Source of the DNA: a virus
Strand: one strand, 5' to 3'
Length of the DNA: 34,135 nt
IMG/VR virus record: IMGVR_UViG_3300032084_000080
Span: 1 to 34,135 of that record
The position numbers and the translations under genes were made by a program. The first letter of the stretch is position 1; every line of letters begins with the position of its first letter. Of the stretch, positions 13,304 to 18,809 are shown one piece after another. The notes under the pieces are model-generated. The model made no database searches and was not told the origin of the DNA. It was given only the letters and a program-made list of their open reading frames with translations.

Positions 13304-13502
13304 CTTCTTTTAGCTGGCAAAACTGATCCAGCGTCAAGTCAAATATCTTACATAATCCCTGCACAGTGTGCAGCTTCATGTTTTCCTGCTTACGCCATTG
13401 AAACACTCTCTGGCGGCTTACGTTCATTAAAGTGGCCAGGCGGCTAGAATTGATGTTATTTAGCTCCTGGGCGGTTATTAAGCACTGTCCTGCATTAGTC
13501 AT
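13299..13502 (-). CDS. Small HTH (XRE/Cro-like) transcription regulator
   Basis: This is 67 aa, starting MTNAGQCLITAQELNNINSS. Residues about 19-55 form a helix-turn-helix: SRLATLMNVSRQRVFQWRKQ, then KLHTVQGLCKIFDLTLDQFC, matching the XRE/Cro fold. The size is that of Cro-type regulators with no oligomerisation or cleavage domain. It is the only small repressor-like gene in the genome, and without an integrase it more likely times early/late switching than maintains lysogeny. An AGGAAT site precedes the ATG. Two plus-facing terminators flank it. Possible targets are the palindromes at 13195 and 15268. Confidence 0.8.
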   Translation of the reverse strand: MTNAGQCLITAQELNNINSSRLATLMNVSRQRVFQWRKQENMKLHTVQGLCKIFDLTLDQFCQLKEE

Positions 13503-13573
13503 AATCAGTATTCCTGTGTTATCCTTGGGACGTAGGGCTGTTCCCCCGGTCCTACATTCTCCTATGGTAGTTT

Positions 13574-13611
13574 GCCCCCTGAAAGCACTTGTGCCGTAAG
13601 GGGGCTTTTTT
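13574..13611 (+). terminator. Strong intrinsic terminator facing the plus strand
   Basis: Stem GCCCCCT/AGGGGGC (13574-13580 with 13599-13605) has an inner stem GCAC/GTGC and is followed by TTTTTT on the plus strand. The minus strand has no T-run after it, so minus-strand early transcription should pass. It lies between the SSB-like gene and the HTH gene. What plus-strand transcript it ends is unclear. Confidence 0.75.
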
Positions 13612-13613
13612 AC

Positions 13614-13910
13614 CTAGAACGGGATGTCTTCATCGAGCTGTTCAATGCTCATATCAGCCTGCTTTGCAGGTGCTGCTGCCTGGCCGTCAGTGTAAATCAC
13701 CTTCACATTACCCAAGATTGGCGTCTGGACCTTAGCGTCGCGCTCTTCTTTGGTGACCGATTGAGATATAAATCCATTGTTCTCATATTGGTCTTGCTGA
13801 TCGGTATCCACAAACGTAGTCAGGTCAAGATAAGTACCTTTTGCTCCCTTGTACAGGCGCGACTTGTCGATTTTGGTAACATCAATTCGTACTGATAATC
13901 CTACTTTCAT
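13614..13910 (-). CDS. Small single-stranded DNA-binding-like protein
   Basis: This is 98 aa, starting MKVGLSVRIDVTKIDKSRLY. The body is beta-rich (YLDLTTFVDTDQ, GFISQSVTKEER, LGNVKVIYTDG), followed by a Gln/Ala linker and the tail IEQLDEDIPF. The acidic DEDIPF end is the hallmark of SSB proteins, where it binds recombination and repair partners. The gene sits directly after the exonuclease (ATGA overlap) in the Erf/exonuclease operon, where SSB-like proteins are expected. The OB fold is inferred, because the sequence is shorter than cellular SSB. Confidence 0.75.
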   Translation of the reverse strand: MKVGLSVRIDVTKIDKSRLYKGAKGTYLDLTTFVDTDQQDQYENNGFISQSVTKEERDAKVQTPILGNVKVIYTDGQAAAPAKQADMSIEQLDEDIPF

Positions 13911-14530
13911 TTTAGCTTCTCCACTTGGTTTAAAATTTCCGCCACGGCCTTATCGACCTCGGCAGACAGTTTTGCGATATAGTCATCATCGCGTTCTACG
14001 CGCACTAGAACGTGCGGCATTTCTGGATGGTAGGCAAAGAAGTCCCACCACTCCCGTTTGGTTATCCACATACAGCCTTGGATTTGCTGCCAGTATTTCT
14101 TGACCCCAACTTGCGGGTCTCTGAGATAGCTCACCATAGTCTTAGGCGCAGGACATTTAATCTCCAAGCCTCCCTCATCGCCTATTAGGCCATCAGGCGA
14201 ACATCCGAATTCAAAGCTAGTGTCGAGAATAAAGCCAGTCTCAATTACATCATTACCAGAGTAGTCCCAGTCTTGCATCCGTTTGATAAACGCATAGGCC
14301 TCCCTAGCTTCTGGCTCTAACGCAGTGCCGCGCTCCATCCACTCGGTAACGTGGAACGGCTCAGATTGCCCTGTAAGGCGCTCTGCGATCAATTCATTGA
14401 TGTACCCATCAGCAGAGGTGCTTGGCTTCCCAGTCTGTGTTATTAGCTTGGAAAACATGCTTGCAGAAGGCTTGCCCAGTCTTGCAGCAAGCCACTCTGG
14501 TGAACCCTGCTCATGGTCCAGGATGATCAC
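13907..14530 (-). CDS. YqaJ/lambda-type 5'-3' exonuclease
   Basis: This is 207 aa from a GTG at 14530 that overlaps the Erf stop (GTGA). Motifs of the PD-(D/E)XK exonuclease are clear: QGSPEWLAARLGKPSAS at 8-24, ERGTALEPEA at 66-75, CSPDG with D113, and LEIKCP with E123 and K125. The protein should resect double-stranded ends to give 3' single strands for Erf annealing. The length matches YqaJ-type viral recombinases. It contains IKRMQDWDYS (residues 82-91), almost the same ten residues as in the NinB-like protein. Confidence 0.93.
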   Translation of the reverse strand: MIILDHEQGSPEWLAARLGKPSASMFSKLITQTGKPSTSADGYINELIAERLTGQSEPFHVTEWMERGTALEPEAREAYAFIKRMQDWDYSGNDVIETGFILDTSFEFGCSPDGLIGDEGGLEIKCPAPKTMVSYLRDPQVGVKKYWQQIQGCMWITKREWWDFFAYHPEMPHVLVRVERDDDYIAKLSAEVDKAVAEILNQVEKLK

Positions 14531-15090
14531 TTCTTAGCCTCTAGAGCGGCAACAGCGCGGTCATAATGTACAGCTAGTATCTGATCAACAGATCGCACCT
14601 TGAGCCACTTGCAAAACTTATCGCTGTCGGCACCAGTCTCATCAAGTAATTTCTTGATGGCGATGATCTGGTCATCAGAGACAACCTTCTTGTCATCACC
14701 GCGCAGCATTGCAGATTCTGCATCATCGTCTGCAGTTGGGATGCCAGCGATAGACTGCAGGGCATAGCGTCTTGCGTAGGTTATTGCTGACCCTGAAGCC
14801 TGGGGGTCTTTCTTAACAGTTGGCAGGGTGTATTCCATCTCTAGCCATTGACCAGATATGTGCATCAGGCGCGTAGATACGCCAACACCGTTTTCATTGC
14901 TTACCGGGAACTGGGTATAGCTTAGGCCGTTATCAGCAAAGGGCTGCTTGATCGCCTTAATTACAGACGTTAGATCGGCATAGCTAGACTTAAAGAAAGG
15001 ATTGGCGCTGTCTTTAACAGCACCCCCCATTTGGGATTGTGCAGCACATAGTGCGCTGGCTAACTCGTTAATTGATTCACTTGATTTCAT
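14527..15090 (-). CDS. erf: Erf-family single-strand annealing protein
   Basis: This is 187 aa, starting MKSSESINELASALCAAQSQ. The ERF domain covers about residues 5-130, with FFKSSYADLTSVIKAIKQP, GVGVSTRLMHISGQWLEM and the conserved SGSAITYARRYALQSIAGI. The C-terminal part is a short helical tail. Erf forms rings that anneal complementary strands during recombination or circularisation. It is the second gene behind the early promoter, with a perfect GGAGG site, and overlaps both neighbours by three to four bases. Confidence 0.95.
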   Translation of the reverse strand: MKSSESINELASALCAAQSQMGGAVKDSANPFFKSSYADLTSVIKAIKQPFADNGLSYTQFPVSNENGVGVSTRLMHISGQWLEMEYTLPTVKKDPQASGSAITYARRYALQSIAGIPTADDDAESAMLRGDDKKVVSDDQIIAIKKLLDETGADSDKFCKWLKVRSVDQILAVHYDRAVAALEAKK

Positions 15091-15233
15091 TGTTGACCTC
15101 CTACAGTCTGTTCTTTTGCGTACCGCTCACCATAACCAACATAATAAGCCTCTGATTGCCCTTCCAGGGCCTGATAACCTACAACGCAGTCGTACTCACC
15201 GCGCTCCAGATCGTTTAGATCGTTGATTCCCAT
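15087..15233 (-). CDS. Leading early microprotein, 48 aa
   Basis: The frame starts MGINDLNDLERGEYDCVVGY and continues to GQQ. A GGAGG ribosome site sits six bases before the ATG, and the TGA overlaps the ATG of Erf (ATGA). It is the first gene after the strong early promoter. It is acidic, Tyr-rich (six Tyr) and probably folds as a short helix-strand unit. I recognise no family, but its place and signals are those of a real, highly expressed gene. Confidence 0.75.
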   Translation of the reverse strand: MGINDLNDLERGEYDCVVGYQALEGQSEAYYVGYGERYAKEQTVGGQQ

Positions 15234-15264
15234 AATTGCCTCCTACAGCATTGATTGAGGTGCT

Positions 15265-15293
15265 ATTGTAAAGCTTTACGGCTACTCCGTCAA
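15265..15293 (-). promoter_or_regulatory. Early sigma70-type promoter
   Basis: The minus strand has TTGACG (15293-15288), a 17-base spacer and TACAAT (15270-15265). The next bases are AG then CACCTCAATCAA, identical to those after the promoter at 8571. It starts the Erf operon, about 30 bases before the leading gene. Confidence 0.85.
15268..15279. promoter_or_regulatory. Palindrome GTAAAGCTTTAC in the early promoter spacer
   Basis: A perfect 12-bp palindrome overlaps the -10 and the adjoining spacer. A repressor bound here would block RNA polymerase directly, so it is a good operator candidate. The 67-aa HTH protein is a possible binder. A half-site-like TGTAAAGC occurs near 13270. Confidence 0.55.
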
Positions 15294-15313
15294 CACTTTC
15301 AGTAACAAGCAGG

Positions 15314-15339
15314 CAAAAAAAAGCCCCAATTAAGGGGCT
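15314..15339 (-). terminator. Intrinsic terminator at the end of the late transcript
   Basis: On the minus strand the stem AGCCCC/GGGGCT with a short A/T loop is followed by TTTTTTTT. It lies between the endolysin stop and the early promoter and cleanly separates the two halves of the genome. Confidence 0.9.
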
Positions 15340-15406
15340 GCGGACATAAGTTGGACTTTGTGTCCGTTAATACGACCAGATCGCAGGGCATGTTCTATAT
15401 GGAACC

Positions 15407-15751
15407 TCAGTATGACCAGATGACAGGAATTGAGTCCCTTGTGTCTACATGGATAAACGTCTTGGCGACCCCTATGCCATTAAACCCCATCTCCTGGGCG
15501 TGCTTAATGATCTGGTATGCCTCGTTGCCATTGTTGATCTTGATGTCTGCGGCAATTCCGCGTGCGTGTGTGCCTGGCTTAGACTTCGCTTTTTCAATAC
15601 TGTGGCCTTCTGGATCGCGGTAGCCACTGGTAATGATAAACGGGAACCCGCAAGCATGGCGCAGCGAGTCAAGAGCCCACAGGAACTCATCAGACATCTC
15701 GTTGTTGCCGGTCTCCTGGCAATCAAAGTCTGACAGCTTAAAATAGCGCAT
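15407..15751 (-). CDS. M15A-type peptidase endolysin
   Basis: This is 114 aa from the ATG at 15751 (MRYFKLSDFD), which overlaps the upstream stop by one base. A TTG six codons earlier is less likely. Zinc ligands of the D-Ala-D-Ala/L-Ala-D-Glu peptidase family are present: SGYRDPEGH, then THARGIAADI (H62, D69) and FIHVDT (H101). The protein should cut peptidoglycan crosslinks at lysis. It is short, a catalytic domain only, with no wall-binding part and no signal peptide, so a holin is needed. It is the last gene of the late transcript, far from the holin-like genes at 30-31 kb. Confidence 0.92.
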   Translation of the reverse strand: MRYFKLSDFDCQETGNNEMSDEFLWALDSLRHACGFPFIITSGYRDPEGHSIEKAKSKPGTHARGIAADIKINNGNEAYQIIKHAQEMGFNGIGVAKTFIHVDTRDSIPVIWSY

Positions 15752-16035
15752 CAGTATGTCCCTTTCCAAACCCTAAACTTGTCAAAGTCGCCAGACAGCA
15801 TCTTGCGCTTAATAACGTCCTTTTTAGCCTCGTTATCATCCCAGGATAGCCCAGCTTCTTTCATCCACTCTGCGACAATGTGCATAGGGATAGTGCCTAC
15901 CAGGCGGCTCTCACCGGTCTGTCCTACACCTGCCTCACGTAGCATTCTAGCCTTCTCAATATGGACATCGTTGTCATACGTCTTCTGTACGATGATCCCA
16001 GAGTCGGTAGCTTTTACAGATTCCTTCAGCAACAT
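15751..16035 (-). CDS. Hypothetical capsid-region protein, 94 aa
   Basis: This starts MLLKESVKATDSGIIVQKTY. The second half (LVGTIPMHIVAEWMKEAGLS, then DDNEAKKDVIKRKMLSGDFD) is a pattern I associate with small proteins encoded near the capsid gene in podoviruses. The ending RVWKGTY is also typical. It may be a minor head component or assembly factor. The ATG overlaps the stop of the basic microprotein by one base, and its own stop overlaps the endolysin start. Confidence 0.7.
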   Translation of the reverse strand: MLLKESVKATDSGIIVQKTYDNDVHIEKARMLREAGVGQTGESRLVGTIPMHIVAEWMKEAGLSWDDNEAKKDVIKRKMLSGDFDKFRVWKGTY

Positions 16036-16154
16036 TACTTCTTGCCTCTCTTCTTAGCTGGAGCCTTCTTCTTTTTAGCGGCTGACTTAGCTTTCGCTGC
16101 AGCGGCCATACCTGACTTTGTGTATGCGTACTTTTTACCGTTGACCATTGGCAT
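16035..16154 (-). CDS. Lysine-rich microprotein, 39 aa
   Basis: The frame is MPMVNGKKYAYTKSGMAAAA followed by a Lys/Ala tail rich in KKK. An AGAGGAAAT ribosome site precedes it. It is the third of three consecutive basic small genes after the capsid gene. The opening NGKKYAYTKSG recurs in small head-region proteins of many phages. It probably binds DNA or the inner capsid surface, but this is unproven. Confidence 0.75.
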   Translation of the reverse strand: MPMVNGKKYAYTKSGMAAAAKAKSAAKKKKAPAKKRGKK

Positions 16155-16156
16155 AT

Positions 16157-16312
16157 CTATTTCCTCTTTGCAGTTTTAGCGGCCTTCTTAAAAGCCTTGG
16201 CTGTTGGCGCACCTTTTGTACCAGGCTTGCGCATCTTCTCTACCTTCTTGCCGGCAGCCTTCTGTTTCTTTATGCGAGCTCGCTTCTTATGAATGTTGGC
16301 GTATAAACTCAT
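16157..16312 (-). CDS. Conserved basic microprotein (MSLYANIHKK type), 51 aa
   Basis: The frame is MSLYANIHKKRARIKKQKAA, then GKKVEKMRKPGTKGAPTAKA and a basic tail. This sequence type, with SLYANI and MRKPG-KGAPTAKAF, is very widespread in phage genomes but has no known function. A GAGGAAG site precedes the ATG. It is one of three tandem Lys/Arg-rich genes. Roles in DNA condensation, packaging or host nucleic-acid binding are possible. Confidence 0.85.
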   Translation of the reverse strand: MSLYANIHKKRARIKKQKAAGKKVEKMRKPGTKGAPTAKAFKKAAKTAKRK

Positions 16313-16313
16313 A

Positions 16314-16568
16314 TCACTTCCTCGACTTAGCCCCAGAGCACTTCCATCTCTTGCGGCTTAAATTATTGGGGGTGTTGGGGTCGTTTTGCTTAGATTTGGG
16401 CAGACCTTTTTTGATGCCTAAAGACCTGGCGCAATAACTATCACCCTTGCTGGTTCCAGGCTTTACCCTAGCGCCGCCTGACTTAGCTTTACCTGCCTGG
16501 CCATAGGATACCTTCTTGCCAGATGCGGTTACTTTTACCTTCGCTTTGCCTTTTGCTGGCTTTGCCAT
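16314..16568 (-). CDS. Lysine-rich protein after the capsid gene, 84 aa
   Basis: I use the ATG at 16568 (MAKPAKGKAKVKVTASGKKV). A TTG four codons earlier would lie inside the GGAG ribosome site. It is strongly basic, with SGGARVKPGTSKGDSYCARS in the middle and a Cys near each third of the C-terminal half. The ribosome site begins right after the U-tract of the terminator that follows the capsid gene, so expression depends on readthrough. Function unknown; it may bind DNA. Confidence 0.8.
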   Translation of the reverse strand: MAKPAKGKAKVKVTASGKKVSYGQAGKAKSGGARVKPGTSKGDSYCARSLGIKKGLPKSKQNDPNTPNNLSRKRWKCSGAKSRK

Positions 16569-16578
16569 AAAAATCTCC

Positions 16579-16602
16579 AAAAAAAGGGGGCCGGAGCCCC
16601 CC
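16579..16602 (-). terminator. Intrinsic terminator directly after the capsid gene
   Basis: On the minus strand the hairpin GGGGGC-tccg-GCCCCC-type stem is followed by TTTTTTT, then immediately GGAG and the next start. It should make most transcripts stop after the capsid gene, keeping capsid mRNA in excess over the genes that follow. Confidence 0.85.
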
Positions 16603-16618
16603 TTCTGTACTACATCGA

Positions 16619-17575
16619 TTAGGAAGTCGTGTTATCAGCAATGATACCAGACGCCTTCTCGTTTTTACAAATAAGAGTCAGCTCAGTCAGAACCTGACGA
16701 CGGCTTGAGTCGCCAGTCTTGGCCAGAGCAGTATTCTTAGTAGGACGGAGCATACCAACTGCCCACATGTCGTTCTGCATGATGAACACGTCACGGCTAC
16801 GGTTCTCACGAGTAGGAACAAACTCAACAGTTCCCCAAGGAGTAACGTATACAGCCAGAGACTTAACAACTTTCTCGTCACCGGCCTGGACCTGTGAACG
16901 CTGGTTGTTGTTACCTGCAAAGCCCAGAGCAACATTCATCTGGAAAGCAGACAGGTAAACTGAGTCAGGCTTGCCGCCCTCTGCCCAGATGCTCTGCATA
17001 GTAGCGTCGAAACGCGCCTGAGAGAATGCAACTGGAGTGCCGTCATCGGTACGAGCGTCAGTGCCGTCGCCGGTGGGATCAGCGCCAGAGTTGCCAGTTT
17101 CGTTGGTAGTGTTAGTTACCAACCAAGCTGGAGCACCAGCAAGCTCACGAGCAGTAGTGCTGTTACCAGCAACGCGAGCGTTGTTAGCAAACAGAGCTGC
17201 TTCAATATCGAGCTTCTGCTCTTTAGCAATTTTCAGGGTCTGGTACGCCATTTCTGCTGCGCGGCCTGCCTTCTTAACGCCTTCATCAGTGTCAGGAATA
17301 GACACAGAATTTTTGAAGATTTGGGTGTAGTTACCCAGGCGAGTAGTAGCAGAACGGGCTTCAGAAGTAGTGTCGTCGCCTTCGATGTGCTTGTTGTCAG
17401 CGCTTGAACGGAGAGTATCAGTCTGCCACTCGTGCAGAGTGTTGCTGGCTTTTACTTTCTTACAAGCTGAGTAGAAAGGAGTCTCTTCAGGGCTAATTGA
17501 ATAAATAACGTCCTGCAGGTCTTCCCGGATGCCTACGCTATCGTAGGTGTCAAAAGTGTTTGATGGCTGTGCCAT
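16619..17575 (-). CDS. Major capsid protein (SU10-type, DUF5309-like)
   Basis: This is 318 aa, starting MAQPSNTFDTYDSVGIREDL. The opening segment with QDVIYSISPEETPFYSACKK is the recognisable N-arm/E-loop of the SU10 capsid family. It is followed by HEWQTDTLRSSADNKHIEGD, the spine helix RAAEMAYQTLKIAKEQKLDI, and the P-domain with KVVKSLAVYVTPWGTVEFVP. The HK97 fold is inferred from this family. It forms the icosahedral shell. The scaffold gene lies just upstream, a GAGG site precedes the ATG and a strong terminator follows. Confidence 0.93.
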   Translation of the reverse strand: MAQPSNTFDTYDSVGIREDLQDVIYSISPEETPFYSACKKVKASNTLHEWQTDTLRSSADNKHIEGDDTTSEARSATTRLGNYTQIFKNSVSIPDTDEGVKKAGRAAEMAYQTLKIAKEQKLDIEAALFANNARVAGNSTTARELAGAPAWLVTNTTNETGNSGADPTGDGTDARTDDGTPVAFSQARFDATMQSIWAEGGKPDSVYLSAFQMNVALGFAGNNNQRSQVQAGDEKVVKSLAVYVTPWGTVEFVPTRENRSRDVFIMQNDMWAVGMLRPTKNTALAKTGDSSRRQVLTELTLICKNEKASGIIADNTTS

Positions 17576-17586
17576 GATGTATTACC

Positions 17587-18570
17587 TCAAGTATTTAAGA
17601 TTAATCCAAGAGCATCATCGATACTCCCGGTGGATTTAAGTTTTGTTCGTCGCTTTTCCAACGCCTTCTTCTTGCTCGGTGTAGGTTTAGACCCAGCCTT
17701 CACTGTCCGCGATCTGCGGTTTGCAGGGTTGGCTTTGTCCTCAGCAGCTTTCTTCCCATTCATAATTTCACGGTACTTCATGGCATCATGCAATACTCTG
17801 ATTGCGCGGTGGTCCATGATCTGACCGATCTCTTCCGGCTGATATCCATAAACCTCGGAACCAACAGTAAGCATCTTTTCGCGTACTGCGGATGCCTTCT
17901 TGTCGTCCGAAAACTCTGGAATCTGCTGTTTCAGGGTTTCCATTTCTTGCTGGAGGTAAGCCTGCATAGCGGCCTGCTGCGCCTGGGACTGTTGTTGTGA
18001 CACAGCCTCAAACTGTTGCATCTGACCGTTATATGCGGCCACGTCGTCATCGTATTTCAGCTTGGCATCCATGTACCCAATAGGGTCGGTGTCAAACAAT
18101 TCACGCGATGGCGGCTGTGGCGCTTGCTGAACTCCACCAGCTTGTATCTGCTGATACATCTGAGCAATGTTCTGGCGCTCGTTTAAAAGGGCATTGTAAA
18201 CCTCTTCGGCCTGCTTACGCTGCGCTGCAGCTTCTTGCATACCCCTTTGGACGTACTTCTGACCACTGTATCCTTGCTTGAGCTCATCTAGGGTTACAGC
18301 CACTTCCTGTCCGTCTACCTTAACAGTGAATGACTGGCCCTCCTGGGCGGCATCTTCAGTATCTTCGTCGTCCTCGGAATCTTCCGTTTCCTCATCTGAC
18401 TCATCCTCATCGGATTCATCGTCAGGTTGCTCATCTTCACTCTCACCTTCAGGCTCGCTTTCAAGCAGCTCTTCTTGCTCTTCTGCAGGCTCATCCTGTT
18501 CGATAATGTTAGCAATGGCTCCCTCAATAGAGCCGTCAAATTCTACTACTTCGGTATCAGTCGTTTCCAC
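17587..18570 (-). CDS. Scaffolding protein
   Basis: This is 327 aa from a GTG at 18570 with an AGAGGAA site. Residues about 20-80 are extremely acidic (Glu/Asp runs), then a short folded part (SFTVKVDGQEVAVTLDELKQ) and a long Gln/Ala-rich coiled region. The Lys-rich C-terminus (KAGSKPTPSKKKALEKRRTK) ends in a short helix that could contact the capsid protein. This charge layout and the position between portal and capsid are typical of phage scaffolds that guide procapsid assembly and then leave. No protease motif is seen. Confidence 0.9.
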   Translation of the reverse strand: METTDTEVVEFDGSIEGAIANIIEQDEPAEEQEELLESEPEGESEDEQPDDESDEDESDEETEDSEDDEDTEDAAQEGQSFTVKVDGQEVAVTLDELKQGYSGQKYVQRGMQEAAAQRKQAEEVYNALLNERQNIAQMYQQIQAGGVQQAPQPPSRELFDTDPIGYMDAKLKYDDDVAAYNGQMQQFEAVSQQQSQAQQAAMQAYLQQEMETLKQQIPEFSDDKKASAVREKMLTVGSEVYGYQPEEIGQIMDHRAIRVLHDAMKYREIMNGKKAAEDKANPANRRSRTVKAGSKPTPSKKKALEKRRTKLKSTGSIDDALGLILNT

Positions 18571-18809
18571 GGTGCTGTTCCTCTTTCTTTCTTATCGAAT
18601 ATTGCCTCGTCTGCAAATACAGTGTTGAAGTAATCTTCGATCTTGTCTAGCGCCCTGATTATATCATGCGCATCGTTAATAGCCTCTAATTGAGACTGGC
18701 CGTTCAGAAATACACTTACTTGTGCATTCCGAATCTCTTTTATGACTTCCTGATAGGTGTCGTCATTACTCAGCGTCCGTATCTTGGCCGCTTTGTCTTT
18801 TATATTCAA
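18546..18809 (-). CDS. Small hypothetical protein between portal and scaffold, 87 aa
   Basis: This starts at a TTG (18809), which overlaps the portal stop as TTGA. No ATG serves this frame early enough. The helical product (NIKDKAAKIRTLSNDDTYQE, then QLEAINDAHDIIRALDKIED) ends with a basic tail and overlaps the scaffold by 25 bases. Genes of this size after the portal are common in podoviruses. Inside the gene the minus strand has ATGATATAATCAGGG, close to the TATAATCGG box, possibly an internal promoter for scaffold and capsid. Function unknown. Confidence 0.7.
   Translation of the reverse strand: MNIKDKAAKIRTLSNDDTYQEVIKEIRNAQVSVFLNGQSQLEAINDAHDIIRALDKIEDYFNTVFADEAIFDKKERGTAPWKRLIPK

Noticed and set aside
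13033-13326. 97-aa plus-strand frame
   Set aside because: No ribosome site, odd composition, and it runs through the hairpins and a terminator. The region looks non-coding.
13299-13502. Lysogeny repressor and integration module
   Set aside because: The HTH protein is small and Cro-like. No integrase, excisionase, att site or full-length repressor was seen, so a temperate lifestyle is not supported.
15351-15733. Plus-strand frames over the endolysin gene
   Set aside because: They are antisense to a clear M15 peptidase gene with all zinc ligands.
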